A DNA stretch of 64,000 nucleotides, from assembly GCA_027886175.1 (NCBI GenBank), contig JAJNNQ010000002.1:2112001-2176000 (forward strand). Direction: 5' to 3'. The notes beneath the pieces were generated by a model that was given only the letters and a program-made list of their open reading frames with translations, did no database searches and was not told the DNA's origin. Source of the DNA: Phylloscopus collybita (lineage: Eukaryota; Chordata; Aves; Passeriformes; Phylloscopidae). Shown in pieces: positions 34,401 to 47,146 of this stretch. A program made the translations under genes and the position numbers. Each line of letters starts with the position of its first letter. Position 1 is the first letter of the stretch.

Positions 34401-37049
34401 GGAAGCAGAATGGAAAGGTAACAGGAAGAAAAGTGTCACTGCACCTTCCAGCTCTTCCCTGATGTCCCCAAACTCCTGCCCTTTGATGGCAGGAACTGGC
34501 TCTGACCTCGGTGGAAATTCTTTAAGAAAGGTTTGGAGAAGGAATTCTTAAATATAAAACCATTCAGGCAATCATAAAACCACACTAGACCTTTAAAAAC
34601 TGAAAAAAATCAGCAATATCAGCACGAAATAACCCCACAGTTACAGTTCTGCTTCTCCATCTCTATTCATGAGTAGGTGGTAACTGAATATCTGCAGTTC
34701 TTTGTGCTCAATGAAGAAAAGGACTCCAACTTCAAATGATTTTTTTTCTCAATAATCTCTATTTAAGTATAAAAATGTTCATTTAAGTGCTTAATTTAAG
34801 ATCTGAAGCTCAAGAACTTGTTTAAATAGGGTTGGATAAAGTTTTGCTCAATGAGGCTGCGATTTGGCCCTGTACAAATACAAATACAGTTCAAAGAGAG
34901 AGACCATCATCAAAAAATAAGGTACTTTTTTTATTTCCTATACAATACACACAAATTCCACATGGCAATGAAATAGGCCATGAAAAGAGTGCAGAATGAA
35001 TGCAACTTATTTTTAGAGCCCTTACTCTAAATTAATATCATTTCAGTTAAAGGAGAATTTTTCACTCACTTTCCCCTCATTTCCCTAAAACTCCAGTTCA
35101 TAAATGAGTTGATATTTATAAGACAGCTTTGAAATTATTTTAATGATTCAAGGTTGTGTCCAAACAGCAACTGCAAGAATTTTACCATGAAGTGGGCACT
35201 GCCTGCTGCATTTGTGGGATGAAGTGGAGTGAGGAGATCAAAGCTGAGCTTTAATTATTCTGAGGAATGCTGTTTGTGCATATTTCCCCTTTGCCTTTGA
35301 AGAAAAGCAGCAAAGAGTGATTTTTCAGGAGCCTGAATTTCTGCTGCTCCTGCTAGTTCGGTAAATAGTAGGAATTCAAAAGAAAAATCAGAACTTGTCA
35401 TTTACCCTTTCAGCCTCTTCACAAAATTAAGGTTCCCTGGAACCTAGATGAAATTCAAAAATTATGATTTTAGTAATTTTTCCTGCCACAGTGATAAAAG
35501 ACTCTGATCTGAGGCAATATGAGTGCAAGGGAAGGGACTGAGGGATTCACTCCTCCAGCCTGGCTGAATTATTAACACACACATCCAAATCTCCAAGAGA
35601 AGTCCTGAAACTCCTGTGTGGAAACCATCAATGTTTGGTGCATTTTAAATACCCTGTTAGGCAGAGGGGAAGTAAAAAGAAAAGTGGAAAAGAAATAACA
35701 AAAGTTTGATGTCTACCTACAGAATTCCAAAGCCCATTCCCGTGGAAGACACCTGCAAGGGAAGCACAGCAATGGCAGGGATTTCATTCAGGAGCAATCC
35801 TGGTTATTAACGTTCCTATTTTCAGAAGAAAGAATTTCACTTATGGTTAAAATTTTTGTATGGTGCTCTGACCTGACACCTTTTCTTATCACCTGTGAGA
35901 GGGGCAGGTGGGAAGGAAGTGTTGGCATCTAGGAGAAAACAGCAAATTGGTTTTTATGCATCACAAAGTGCACAAAAAAAAGACAAGAACATCTTGAAAA
36001 TAAATACATACACTTACTGGAGCAATGGATATAAAATGTAGAGTTTAAATTGCTTTAGAGGAAAGAAAGAATTAGACACACAAAGTTGAAAGTAATATAA
36101 AATAATTATTTTTTTTTTGTATTTAAAGCACACTGTTCTATTAAAACTTGGATTCATAGTAAAAACACTGTGTCTTTCCCTGCTTTTATTATTTTGAGGC
36201 AAATTACCTGGAGAAAAGAATCAAAACAAAATTCTGAGTGTTTTAAATATGCTGGTTGCAGACAGCTGGTTGTATTTTCTTGCTCAGAACAGTGGCTGTA
36301 GTAATAACGGGGTGCTTCAAACTGAAAAGCACAGAGGCTCAGACTCAGGCAGTTCTATCCTACATTTAATCAGGGTTTGTTTTGTGTGTGGGGGTGAGGA
36401 TGGTGGTATCAATTTTCTTCCTCAGAAAGGCTGATTTAATCAAAACAACCTAGAAGAGAATAATTCATTATGAGCAGCTTTCAGCAGGGAAAAATCAAGA
36501 GATGAGGGTGGGGTGAAGCTTGGACAGAGTCAGGACAAAATTAACACCTCTTGGTGAAGCCCTGGATGTTTAGACCACCTTTTGAGCCTGTAGAATTCAC
36601 TTCCCCTGACTTGAGGTGCCTGCAATGGAGTCCAGGCTGCCTTACATAAAAACATGTCTCTCAGCTCATGATTCATGCAGCATATTTAAATCCCTGCCTT
36701 TGCAGGGATGAATCAGGCCCCAAGTCTCAGTGAGTCTCTTGATGACATCTGCAAAGGGAACCTGTGCTGGATAACTCAGATACTGACATGTGAAGTCAAA
36801 CCATCCATCCAAGGGTTTGGAATGGGATTGTGAGCTAAAGGTTGTTTGTTTGAATATTCATTCAGCCTTCTGCTTTGGAAATTCTCCACCTAACTCCACA
36901 AGTAATCTCTTCCCAGTTATTTGTGAGGAATTGAACACACCTGATGCTGCAATGCCTTGTTCAGGAGGTGAGCACCAAGTCCAACAGGAGCCAGCAGTGC
37001 ATCCTTGGATCCCTTGCATCCTTGCAATCCCCTAATGTGAATCAGGGAA
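31476..37049. other. Unique non-coding sequence
   Basis: About 5.6 kb without a recognised gene or interspersed repeat, apart from a CAAAA-type patch at 31983-32040. It is AT-rich with scattered short frames. The frames at 36790-37276 run into the CR1 copy. Confidence 0.5.
31983..32040. repeat. CAAAA-type simple repeat patch
   Basis: AAAGCAAAACAAAACAAAAC followed by A-rich sequence with TCAAATCAAAACA. Short and imperfect. Confidence 0.75.
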
Positions 37050-37582
37050 AGGGATGCCAGCAGGTCAAGGGATGTGATGTTTCCCCTCTAGTGAGGACAT
37101 CTCTGCAGTTTTATGTTGAGCTCTGGGCTCCCCAGAGCAAGAGACCTGTGGACATCCCAGAGAGAGACCAGTTAAGGGCCACAAGAGTGATTAAGGGACA
37201 GGAGCACCTCTCCTTTGAGGAGAGAATGAGAGTTGGGACTGTATGGCTTGGAGAAGGCTCAGAGGGGATTTATTGATGTGTAAGACTATCTAACATGAGA
37301 ACAAATCCAGACTCTGTTCAGTGAATCAAGACCAGAGCTTGATGGGACCAAACTGGGACACAGGAGGTTCCCTCTGAACCTCAGGGAACACTTTTTCTCT
37401 GTGGGGGTGATGGAATAGATGGCCCCGGGATTTTGTGGAGTCTCCTTCCTTGGAAATATTTAAAACCTCTCTGAACACATCCCTGGGCAATGTACTGGGT
37501 GGTCCTGTTTGGGCAGGGGAATTGGACCAGAGGACCCCCAGATTTTATTTCCATCATCAGCCATTACTCTGTGACTGCGTAA
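37050..37582 (+). mobile_element. CR1 LINE fragment (plus), ~530 bp
   Basis: Sense CR1: 'tgagctctgggctccccaga', 'agggccacaagagtgattaa', 'ggagcacctctcctttgagg', 'gcttggagaaggctcagagg', 'ggacacaggaggttccctct', 'gaattggaccagaggacccc', ending CATTACTCTGTGACTG. It belongs to the group with the 'ggaggacc' 3' end, different from the copies at 26699 and 42000. It may start up to 100 bp earlier, where the match is poor. Confidence 0.9.
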
Positions 37583-37819
37583 AAAGGGGAATAAAGGGAA
37601 AACAGCTACATCCTCCCTTAATGATCAGAATTTAAAACTGAGTGTGTCAAGGAGTTGGAAAAATTGACTTCACATGAGAACTGGAGGCAGCAGAAATGTA
37701 TCAAGGCAGCCTGGCTTCTAAGCCCCTCCAAAATTTCCAACCCAGCCATCACAGCAAGTGGGGACTGAAAGAGAAGCTGGTGAGGCCAGGTGGGCTCAGC
37801 ATGTGAGCAAAGCACTTTA
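37583..37819. other. Unique spacer
   Basis: Sequence between the CR1 and the solo LTR; no gene or repeat recognised. It ends at the AGCTG target-site copy at 37820. Confidence 0.4.
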
Positions 37820-37824
37820 AGCTG

Positions 37825-38476
37825 TGTCTTGGGCTGCAATGCAAGATGCAACCAAAGGTTTGTATTCTATTATCACCTACTAAAACCAGCTGGGGCAGTG
37901 TTCTTTATCTCCTCCAGGACCCATCCTCCCTCCAGGGCATATCTGCTGTTCATGGGCCATCCAGGCTCACTGCATGGCTGATACAATTCCATCATCCCAT
38001 TGGGAGATGCTCCACCCAGGGGGAGGAGCACAGCATTCCCACCTGGATCAAACCTGAGATTCAGAACACCAGGGCAGCCTGTGTGCACTGGATTCCCAGA
38101 GGAAGACCAGACCCATCTCACCAGCACTGGACCTGCAGAGCAAAACTCCACCCTCCTACAGGATCATTGCTCCAACAGAACCACATCTGTCACTGCAGGA
38201 GGACTTGATTGGGCTGCTCCCAACACCCTGACCAACAGGGTGTCAGGTTGGGTTCTGACTGTTTTCTTTTTGTTTGTTTGTTTATCTTTTTTTTTACTAC
38301 TACATTTTTATTTTAATAATCCTAGTAAAGAACTGTTATTCCTATTCCATATTAAGGGGCCTGAGAGCCCCTTAGTTTCAAAATGATAATAATTTGGAGA
38401 GAGGGGATTTACATTCTCCATTCCAAGGGAGGCTCCTGCCTTCCTTAGCAGTCACCTGTCTTTCCAAACCAGGAGA
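37825..38476 (+). mobile_element. Solo LTR of the 'TGTCTTGG' family, copy 2
   Basis: A 652-bp LTR in sense orientation. It begins TGTCTTGGGCTG at 37825 and ends CCAGGAGA at 38476 (mutated from CCAAGACA in the other copies). A 5-bp direct repeat AGCTG flanks it at 37820-37824 and 38477-38481, matching the 4-6 bp expected for retroviral integration. Inside are a GC-rich 'ccacccagggggaggag' element, a TATA-like GGATCAAACC near 38045, an AGTAAA polyadenylation-like signal near 38325 and a T-rich spacer. It is a near full-length, inverted match of 6871-7539. No internal genes are attached, so recombination between the two LTRs of a provirus probably removed them. Confidence 0.88.
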
Positions 38477-38481
38477 AGCTG

Positions 38482-41400
38482 CTACACCAACCTTAAGACA
38501 TGACATGGTGCTGTGAAATTCCCAGGGATCGTGGTGGGGATTGCTTAAAATTTTGGGATGTTATTCATCATGGAAAAGGTAGAGACACCTGAAGGGAAGA
38601 CAAAGTTTCCTCAGTTCTCAGCCTCAGCTCCAGCACTTTACCTCTTGAACTTTTCTCTTCACTCTGGAATTCTCTTTCCATGGAAAAAGAAGATGAAGGA
38701 ATCTCATGGCTGTGCTAAAATTGTTGAAAGTACACCCTCTCTTGGAGGTCCTCACCACTGACCCTTTCTTCACATGCAACCATTTCCTCATACCTGGGAC
38801 CAGTAAACTCACATTTATCTTCACAGGAAAATGTCTCTACTGATGAAAGTCACCACTTGTTAAGAATTAAGAATCAATTTTTTTTTTTTCAGGGAATAAT
38901 TCTCTCAAGGCAGAAAGGCTTAATCAGGAAAAAAATCTGGATATTTTTCCAACTTGTTTGCTCTGAAACTCTCTGAATCCCTTTGTCTTATTCCAAATAG
39001 ATGTCTTCTACCACTGCTCACGACTTCTTTTTCTCCAAAGGTAGTAAGAATAAAAAAGCCACTCTATTTTGAATTTTTAAAAATAACCTATATTTCCAGC
39101 TCTGCTCCTGCACACCACCAGATTTTTAAACATTTGCTTCCCCAGACAAAGGTTAAGTCCTGAGCTGGTCACGCAGTGAGCAAGACTTCTGTAAATAGGT
39201 CTGAGCTAGGCAAGGCTTGCTTTACCTTTTGTTTAGAAAAATCTAAAAAAAAAAATCTGTCTGAAAAATCAGGGTATAGAATTTAAATACAGGGCAGAGG
39301 AGTTACTGGAAATGCACAAGGTTAGTCTGTTAAGTGGAAATATGCCCGTTGTTTTGAGGGTTTTAGGTCTGAAGCCCAATGAAATTAATCAAAGGGTTTA
39401 AAATTATGTATTGGTTTTGCTTCAGGAAAAAAAAAAAAAAGAAAAGCTATTAAAAATCTTTATAAATAAGCTATTGGTTTTTCCTTCACCAACCAGCTGA
39501 CACACATGAGAGGCTGCACTTCTTGTCATCTAATTACAGCACATCAGAGATAACGAAACATTTTTGAGAACTGATCCATAATTCTGCTCATGTCTTATGA
39601 AGCTGTCTAATAAAAGACAGAAATAATCCCCTTGTAAAAATAAAAGAGGAGTGACAATGTCTAAGGGGTATTAAATGGAAAAACAAGAAAGAAGGGCAAT
39701 GGGGATGGATAATTGAGGACTTTTGGACAAATGATGGACTACATTTCTAATGCACAAAAAAGAGTTTTATTAGGAATAAAAGTTGTTTCAGTGACAATTA
39801 AAGTGACTAAAAGATTTTTTTACTTTACCTCTACAGAACAGCCATATATCTGAGGATCTGTATCAGTGTTTCTTTTCAGCTTTTCAGCTCTTGATGGTAA
39901 AGATTTCACTTTTTCCTGGCTTGACAGCAGGGAATTTTCTTGGAGAGGCTTGGAGCACGAATCAAAGCATGGCCAGAGGATGGGACAAGGGATTGCTCAG
40001 GGCACTGCTGCACTGCCACCAGCTCTGGCTTTGTTCCTGTCACCCAGGAGGGAGCTGTGTGCAGGGGAAGCTGAATGGGACATGAACAGCAGAGTGTAGA
40101 GTGAAGGAGACCTTCTCCAATCAATTCATCTTTGGATGTAAACTTATGAACCCTGCTAATAAAATCAACATAGTCACAGTAACTCTAGAGGTGAAAACTG
40201 AAAAGAAAGCTAACCAGGGGTTTTGTGTGTGTGTGTAAGTGCCTTCCCTCTCAGTGAGGTGCCTGAAGTTTGGTTTAATTTCGGGTTTGCTCATGTTAAC
40301 CACTAAGGAGGCTCAATCAGATTTTCACAGTGGTGCCAGTGCTTAAGTGAGAAGTGAAAACTGCCAGAATGCTCCTCTTGTTGTTTGTTTCTAATGGAGA
40401 GTGAGGAAGCACCATCTGCTCTTTACTATTTTCAGGCACTGCTTGATAGTGAAAAGGCTGTGTCAGCCCACAGACCTTGAAGCCTAAGGGATGAGGGTGC
40501 TGGAGCTCTGCCTGGGTACCACTTCCTGAAAAATCAGGGTCTTCTGCATCAACAAGTTGAGCACATGGAGACATAAAAATTGTCTGTCACAGTATTGGAC
40601 CTCCTTCAAAACATGCTCAACTTGGCCACTAAGTGCTGTTCGTGACAAGCCAGGAAAAGCACATTTCTCCTGGGGTGGGGGATGGATGCCAAATTTATTA
40701 TGTGGTGTGTATTTACTGAAGAAACCTTTTAGAATACTCTGTATTCTTAATAACTTAGGCAGTAGTTTTCAGTTGTGTCTGTGCTAATGCATTTCACCAT
40801 AACCTGACCCCCAGGTAAGTGACACACTCTCACCTGTACTATTTAATTCCCTGGGCTTTCAGGCAGAGTGATTGTACTCAAACTGTTCTTTGTATCCCTG
40901 GACAAGTCTAAAGACTGGACTGTGCCAGGAGCCCCAAATAACCTTGGCTCAAAGGGGAGCAAAGACAGTTACAGCAATTTACCACATCCACTCTGGATTT
41001 CAGTGCTTGGACGCTTTCCTTGGCATCTCTGATAACACAGGTACTGCTCATTCTCTGTCATTTCTCTTGCTGGTTACTCATATGACAAATTTTCACTTAA
41101 AACAAGATTTTTGTGCTGCTCCCCAAGCCCATGATCTACGTCTCTAATTCCAGTTCCTGTTGCTCCATTATCCATTAACCTTTCCTGAGGGTATCTGTAG
41201 TGACTCTCCAGTCCCACACCATACTGAACATGCCTCTGAAAATGCATCTTCAGGAACTGTACTTAGTGTGGCAAAATATTTAGTGAAACAGTTAATTACT
41301 GATTGCTCTCAGGCTGGTCCCTTTGGAAAATGACTCCATTTGCTAATTCTCCTTTCATAATAACCGATTTCAACCACCCTTTTCCTTAGTTTATCCACTG

Positions 41401-41989
41401 CCTGCAGTTCTCCCAATAACAAACTGACTCAGTGAGAATCTGGCCTCATCATTTTTCCTAACAGGAAAACTCACCCATGAGTTTTTCCTCACTCCAATCA
41501 GGGTTCTTTGGAACCATACACTGCTCCTTTCCCATTGGCATGGCTCTAAGGACCTGATGGTGCAATTAATGATTGCTTTTCCTAGTAATCCCTCTCCAAA
41601 CAATGTGTGTGTTTCCCCTTGCTGATACCTTTCCCTACCAGTAATCCCATTTTCATGCCTCTAGTCCTGATCCTCTGTGAGCTCCACATTGTCCTTACTC
41701 TGTGGTATTACACATTTTCTTATCTGCTCACATGTAGATGTTTCTGTAGATGTCATGGCAGGAAGGGAGCCAAGAAAATTAGGAAGAAGACATGGAAAGT
41801 ACAAGTAGAGTTATGGCAGCTCCACTATTTAGGAGTTCAGAAGTTCAAAACTATTTCAGAGGTACAGAAAAAGAACAGGATGGAAAGAGATGCTTCTCTT
41901 GGGCTTTCAAAGCCACTGAAATGGGATTTAAACACTTAAGCTCTTTTTCTGAATCACGTTAGTTTGACTTGAGATGTGTTTGGAACTTC
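38482..41989. other. Unique non-coding sequence
   Basis: About 3.5 kb without a recognised gene or interspersed repeat. It has a short (GT)n near 40223-40234 and an A-run at 39427-39440. A motif-rich stretch is given at 39440-39620. Confidence 0.5.
39440..39620. promoter_or_regulatory. Candidate conserved non-coding element (speculative)
   Basis: Repeat-free stretch with CAGCTG (E-box), TGTCATCTAATTACAG (MEIS-like plus homeodomain core, around 39524-39539), AGATAA (GATA-like) and several ATAA/TTAT cores. The character resembles developmental enhancers, but nothing in the sequence proves function. Confidence 0.25.
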
Positions 41990-42245
41990 AGATGGATGGA
42001 TTGGATACTTGGGGAACTCCTCTGTTAGAAGATCAGAACTGAAGAAATTCTTCCCTGTGAGGGAAGAGGCCTTGTCACAGCCCAGAGAAGCTGTGACTGT
42101 CCCTAGATCTCTGGAAGTATCCAAGGCCAGGTTGGACAGGGCTTGGAGTAACCTGGGATAGTGGAAGGTGTCCCTGCCTAGGGCAGGGGGTTAGAACTGG
42201 GTGATTTTAAGCTCCCTTCCAACCCAAACCATTCTGTGAATCTTT
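41990..42245 (+). mobile_element. CR1 LINE fragment (plus)
   Basis: Sense CR1: 'gaagaaattcttccctgtga', 'cccagagaagctgtgactgt', 'ctctggaagtatccaaggcc', 'aggttggacagggcttggag', 'tggaaggtgtccctgcctag', 'cccttccaacccaaaccatt', CTGTGAATC. Same subfamily type as 26699-27236 but shorter at the 5' end. Confidence 0.92.
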
Positions 42246-42320
42246 CAGTCTGTAACTTGCCTCATCTCAGGGTTACTCATTTCGTCTAACCTTGTGATCA
42301 AACTCCTTCACAACTATCGT

Positions 42321-42985
42321 TGTGTGGTTGGGGCGGCAAATACCAATATGACTCCAAATCTTCTCAGAGGGCAATCTAGCAATGTTTATTAAAGGGCACA
42401 CCCTTTTTCTACACTGTTCTGATACACTGAACATGATTGGTCATTCAAGCCAAGATCTTTTTGTAAACATCTTTACAAGTAAGCAAGTTGGTGAATGATT
42501 AAAATATGAATATCGATGTAATATCGGCATTCAATTATGATGGACAAAAACTCTCTAAGAGGTTAAAGTTAGAAAGTGTGTGTTCATTGCAATGCTGGGC
42601 AGTGCGTGGGATAACTCCCTAATGTGCACTGCGAAGGTCACAGGTAATTAAAACGCTTTTTATTTACAAAAGTGTTGAAGATGCAAAATACAAATGCATA
42701 TTCATACTCCTGTCACTTCCTCTTCTCCGCCCCGCATGCTAATTGGAACAAAGGCTATTAAGCATGTGTAGTTTGTTCCCTGAAATGAGTCAGGGGTCCA
42801 TTCTGGGGAGGGGTCACTAGAGATGAGGAAGTAAAATGAGTCTTCCTCGTTCTGACCTTTCTACCTTTTCAATGCATACTTGACAAATGAATCCTTGGTA
42901 GAACTCATAGTTTCCTGTGTTCGATGGGTCCTTCAAGCATGGGAAGTCTGCAGCTACCTTGTGTCCGTGAGATCTATTTACCACA
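42321..42985 (-). mobile_element. LTR-like element with two polyadenylation signals (ERVK-like candidate)
   Basis: On the minus strand the sequence ends '...TTTGGAGTCA ... CCGCCCCAACCACA(CA)', which looks like a U5 with a CA end. AATAAA occurs twice, at about 42385-42390 and 42659-42664 (as TTTATT on plus). A possible start TGTGGT lies at 42985, complementary to the proposed end ACCACA. The stretch CTCCAAATCTT also occurs near the U5 of the LTR at 51869-52159, suggesting related families. No clean target duplication was found, and both boundaries are uncertain. The 71-codon Cys-containing minus frame at 42817-43032 is of unknown meaning. Confidence 0.5.
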
Positions 42986-43714
42986 TTTTGTTTTTCATCA
43001 CAAGCACAGCTACAGAAACATAAAGTTGACAAGCAATGAGTTACTAGATCTGGGATAGCTTGTCTAAGATCCAGCTTCTGTTAATTGCAAACAAAGCTTA
43101 TCTACCTGCTTCAGTTAATTCAGCAACTATAATCTTAACTTTCTTAAAATCCTTAGTTCTTCGAAATTAATGTCTCATTGGAAACCAGCAGGTGCAAAGA
43201 AAGATGAGAAATTGTTTGGAATGTCTTCTCCCAGCTCCTCCAGAGCAACCCCTGGGAAAGTCTATCTGACTTGGATTCCCACAGCCTCTGCAGCTGCCTG
43301 ATGCCCAAAATTTTCTCCTTGACCAGGCTGTCAGCATCCACACACAACCAGTGGAAAGGCACAGATTTCCCTTTAGATATTAATTTTGCTGTGGCATGAC
43401 TTTGAAATAATCTATCTCTCTCTCAGATTTCAAAGGGAGTTTTCATGACTGGCTTAATTTCCAATAATTAAAAAAGTATTTTCCATAACAGTTCTGATGT
43501 TGCTTTCAGCCATGGAAAAGTGGCCTTAGAGGTCAGATTTTATCTTCCAGTCTTTATTATCTAACTTGACTAAGTATTTCAGCAGACCCAACAGATTTGC
43601 CATTAAGCACATAAACACCTAAATTGTGTTTAACATTTTTGATTCTACACAAATGCTAAAGGAAATGCAGGCCATGTTTAAAATGGGAATCATTAGAGTT
43701 TATATTTCTTAACC
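42986..43714. other. Unique non-coding sequence
   Basis: No gene or repeat recognised; the first 150 bp may still belong to the retroviral element to the left. Confidence 0.4.
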
Positions 43715-43775
43715 ACAGAATCACAGTCATCAAATAATTTATACTGAAAAGAACTCTAAGATCATCAACATACAA
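43715..43775 (-). mobile_element. Degraded CR1 3' tail (minus)
   Basis: CCACAGAATCACAGTCATC followed by 'aataatttatactgaaaaga' and 'actctaagatcatcaac' resembles the antisense CR1 tail (agaatcacagaat...ttggaaaagacctctaagatcat). Only about 60 bp and diverged. Confidence 0.6.
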
Positions 43776-46700
43776 ATCTTACAATTTTCTGCAAAAATAT
43801 ATGACAAAGATACTGTTGGCTATTGAGTGATATTTGCTGATAAGATTTTTTTACTGCTAATCTACAAAAATGGGAACTTTGTCACTGAGTGAAAATGAGT
43901 TTCTAATGTGGAACTACGTTACTGCCTAAGGCTTAGTTATGTGCAATTACTGATATAATGGAGAAGTTTCAGTGACTCGGGCAATGATTTCACACAGTCC
44001 TTGTACCACTGAGGAGAGATTTGGCCACTGATTTCACAGTCCAGTCTAGGAGATGCTGGATTTTTTTTCTGTTTTTCTGGGCAGGCTGTGCTTTGACTGA
44101 AACTTTCCCATTACTCATCCCTGTAGCATCAAGAATACAATGACAGGCAGTCAGGCTGACAGATAAAGTAGAGGTGGTAAGGAAAACAATTTTTTTTTCA
44201 GCAGGGCACGTCCTCAGCAAAGCTCAGAAATTTCTCCAGATTAAGAAAGAAAACTTATGAAAAGCTGACAACAGAAATTATCTCTCAAATCACTGGAAAA
44301 CAAAAATGAGGATAACCAAGACACTCCTTTAAAGGGAAAAGAACCTCAATCAACAAAAACAAAAACCATGCACCTTAAATAGATAAAAGATATCTCTCTA
44401 ATTAATTGTTTTGTACTTCAATTTCTATAACTGCTAGTAATTCTGAGTTTAATATAATATTTCCTCCTCTAAAGGTGGGCAACTAGAAGGAAAAAGTGCC
44501 AAGCCCTGACCAAGGTTATGCAGGAAGTCTGTGACAGGTTAGGGAATTAAACAAGGCCCCTTGACCTTTAGGCTCAGAACACATTTAAAACCACCAGCTG
44601 ACAACAGAAAAATGTCAAAAAATAAGAAACAACCATAAATCACTCCCCTTCATTTTTTTTTTTTTTTTACTAGAACCTGAGATGTGAGAAATATTTTTCA
44701 CCAAAGGCTGAAGAAGAAGCCCCAAAGCCTCATTTTGCACACCTTCAGAGCAGAGCACCGCGAAGTGAACAGCATTTTGGAGAGCCAGCACTCAGCTGCA
44801 GTCACTCAGAAGTTGTGTGCTGTGTTTTCCCTCGCTCCTCAAACACTCAGGCACGTTTTCTGATGACAGCTTTCTGCCAGTGACAGCTTCTCTGTCAGCA
44901 ATATGCTGCTTCATGCAGGCAATTTGGCAACCAGAAAGCCCTTTTACCAGAAACAGGGTGTGAGGTGATGTCATTTCTCTATAAAGATATCTTCTCCTAA
45001 AGGAGACTCTGGCCAGTGAAAATACCTCCCCTAATTAATATTTTAGAGCTTTTCCTACTATTTTTTTTTCAGCTGTGCTGTTCAAATCCTGCCTTCTATG
45101 TGTGAACACCACAGATGAAGTATTGTAGATCAGCCTTCTCTGCCTCTGCTTTGTGTCCTGCAGAAGCAAAACAACATTTTGGATCTGCTCCTTGCTTTGA
45201 CACTGAGATTTGGGGTTTAAAGGCAAGACTTGTGTCAGAGGAGATACATCTGACCTGCAGAGGGGGAGGCAGGGTGGGAGGATGTGGGGATGATGCTGCT
45301 CATGCCTTTGGATGAGAACGGGTGGAGGTGTCACAGGCACGATGTTGGGAATTTGTTGTCATGTTAAATATTGGCCTGAATTAAACCTTCAGCAGGGTGG
45401 AGCAAATCTGGGAAATGAGCATTGCAAAAAAAAGTCACTTTAAAAAATGGAAATCTTTGTTCTGTGATTTGCACTGGGGCTGCTGTGGGAGGCAGGGCTC
45501 TGCTCTTGCTCTGAAACACTGGAGGGGGGGATCAGAGAGAGGCACGGGTGGGTAATGGGGGAGGATTCTCACCTTGGGAGTTTCACTGCACAGATCAGGT
45601 CATTCTCCTCATGGAAAACCAAAAGTGAATGCAAACCAAACATCTTTTCACAAGGGTGATGGACAAAGACTGAGACAAGCTCAATATGCTGTACTGCAGG
45701 ATATTAAAATAATCCCTGCTTGAGGCCTTTTGCTGTATTCATTGCCAAACCCAGACACTAATCCAAAGGGGTTCATGGTCCTGGTGGGCCAATATTTACC
45801 AAAAGCTATGTCTCAAAAGGAGATATTTTTTTTCGTGTTTCATTATAAAGACTGGAATTCACTGTTGCCTCTAGTCCTTTTGTCTTATGCATGCAATTAA
45901 TGAGTTGTCATTCAAATTGTGTATTAAATCCTATTTTTAGATTATCTTTATTAATTTTATTTTTTTAGAATAAGGATTGCTGTATTATGCTTCAGTTCTA
46001 TTTAACATCATGGTAGTTTCTAATTTTATTTCAATGCAGACTAATTTATCCTTCTAATCTGTCCACTATGTGTAAACACACAACTATATAAACACACAAA
46101 CCATCCATGAAGATTCAGAAGCACAGATCTATTATGTAGAAAAATGTGGACAAAATCCATCTGTGCAGACATAAAGAAATGCAGACCAAAAACCAACGTG
46201 TAAATTTATTTCTATTTCTTCTTGAATTTATTCAGTTCAAAGCTTGAAAACAAAGCTGGCATAGAAGAACATCAAATACACTGAGATATGTCTAGCACAA
46301 GTCAACGTGAATTGTACTGTCAGTGCTGTCTCCTTGCTTACACCACCAATTTGGGAAACAACTTTTAGCTTTGATTCGAATGCCTGCTCATTTTGAAAAT
46401 GACAAATGAGTAGGAAAACATTTGCACTGACATGGGGACATTAGTTTCTTGGAACCCACAGCTACAAAAGCACTGGGTGGTCAAAATTATGAAAAATTGT
46501 ATTCCATTTTCACTGGGAGAGATGTATCTGAGACTGCCCAATTTCTTTTTATGCACTGCCACATTTATTACTATAGTAACAACATACAGCTCTCTAATTT
46601 GCCTGATTGCAGGCTGGGGATCAGAGAGAAAAGCAGATTGGTGAAATTTTCAGTAAGATATGAATCTTTCTACTTAAAAAATTGTCCAAGAAGGAACATT

Positions 46701-46880
46701 CAGTTCTCTGCTGTTGCTATACAAAAATGAGGCCATTTTATTTTTCATCCTCAGCAAGGCCTGATGGAAGAAAAAAAACCAAACTTTTGCTTTCTTTTAG
46801 GTTTTTTCCTTTTATTTTTGTCACTGTGAGTATAGAACTTTCAAAAAACTTCCCCAACATTGAGGCTTTCTATCCACTGT
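43776..46880. other. Unique non-coding sequence
   Basis: About 3.1 kb without a recognised gene or interspersed repeat. T-runs at 44650-44670 and 45060-45070. Confidence 0.5.
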
Positions 46881-47146
46881 GGGGTTTTGGTTTGGTTTGG
46901 GTGGTTTTGTTTGTTTGTTTGGTTGGTTTTTTTGTTGTTGTTGTTTTTTTGTTTTTTTTGTTTTGTTTTGGTTTTGTTGTTGTTGTTGTTTTGTTGTTGT
47001 GTTTTGTTTTGTTTTGTTTTGTTTTGTTTGGAGTGGGGGTGCTGTTGTTGTTCTTGTGTTTGTTTGTTTTTTGTTGGTTTTGGGTTTTTTGTTTCTTTGG
47101 GTTTTTAATTTCATGTTGGATTGTCTTGTTTTATTTTATTTTATCA
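46881..47146. repeat. T/G-rich low-complexity tract
   Basis: TTGG, TTG and TTTTG units (for example GTTTTGTTTTGTTTTG near 47005-47028), complementary in type to the A/C-rich tracts in the first half of the window. The hydrophobic Phe/Val/Cys frames on plus (46682-47172) and Lys/Asn/Gln/Thr frame on minus are composition artefacts and not membrane proteins. Confidence 0.88.

Noticed and set aside
42817..43032. Cys-containing 71-codon minus frame near an LTR, considered as an envelope remnant
   Set aside because: No transmembrane segment, fusion peptide or cleavage motif, and no similarity I can name.
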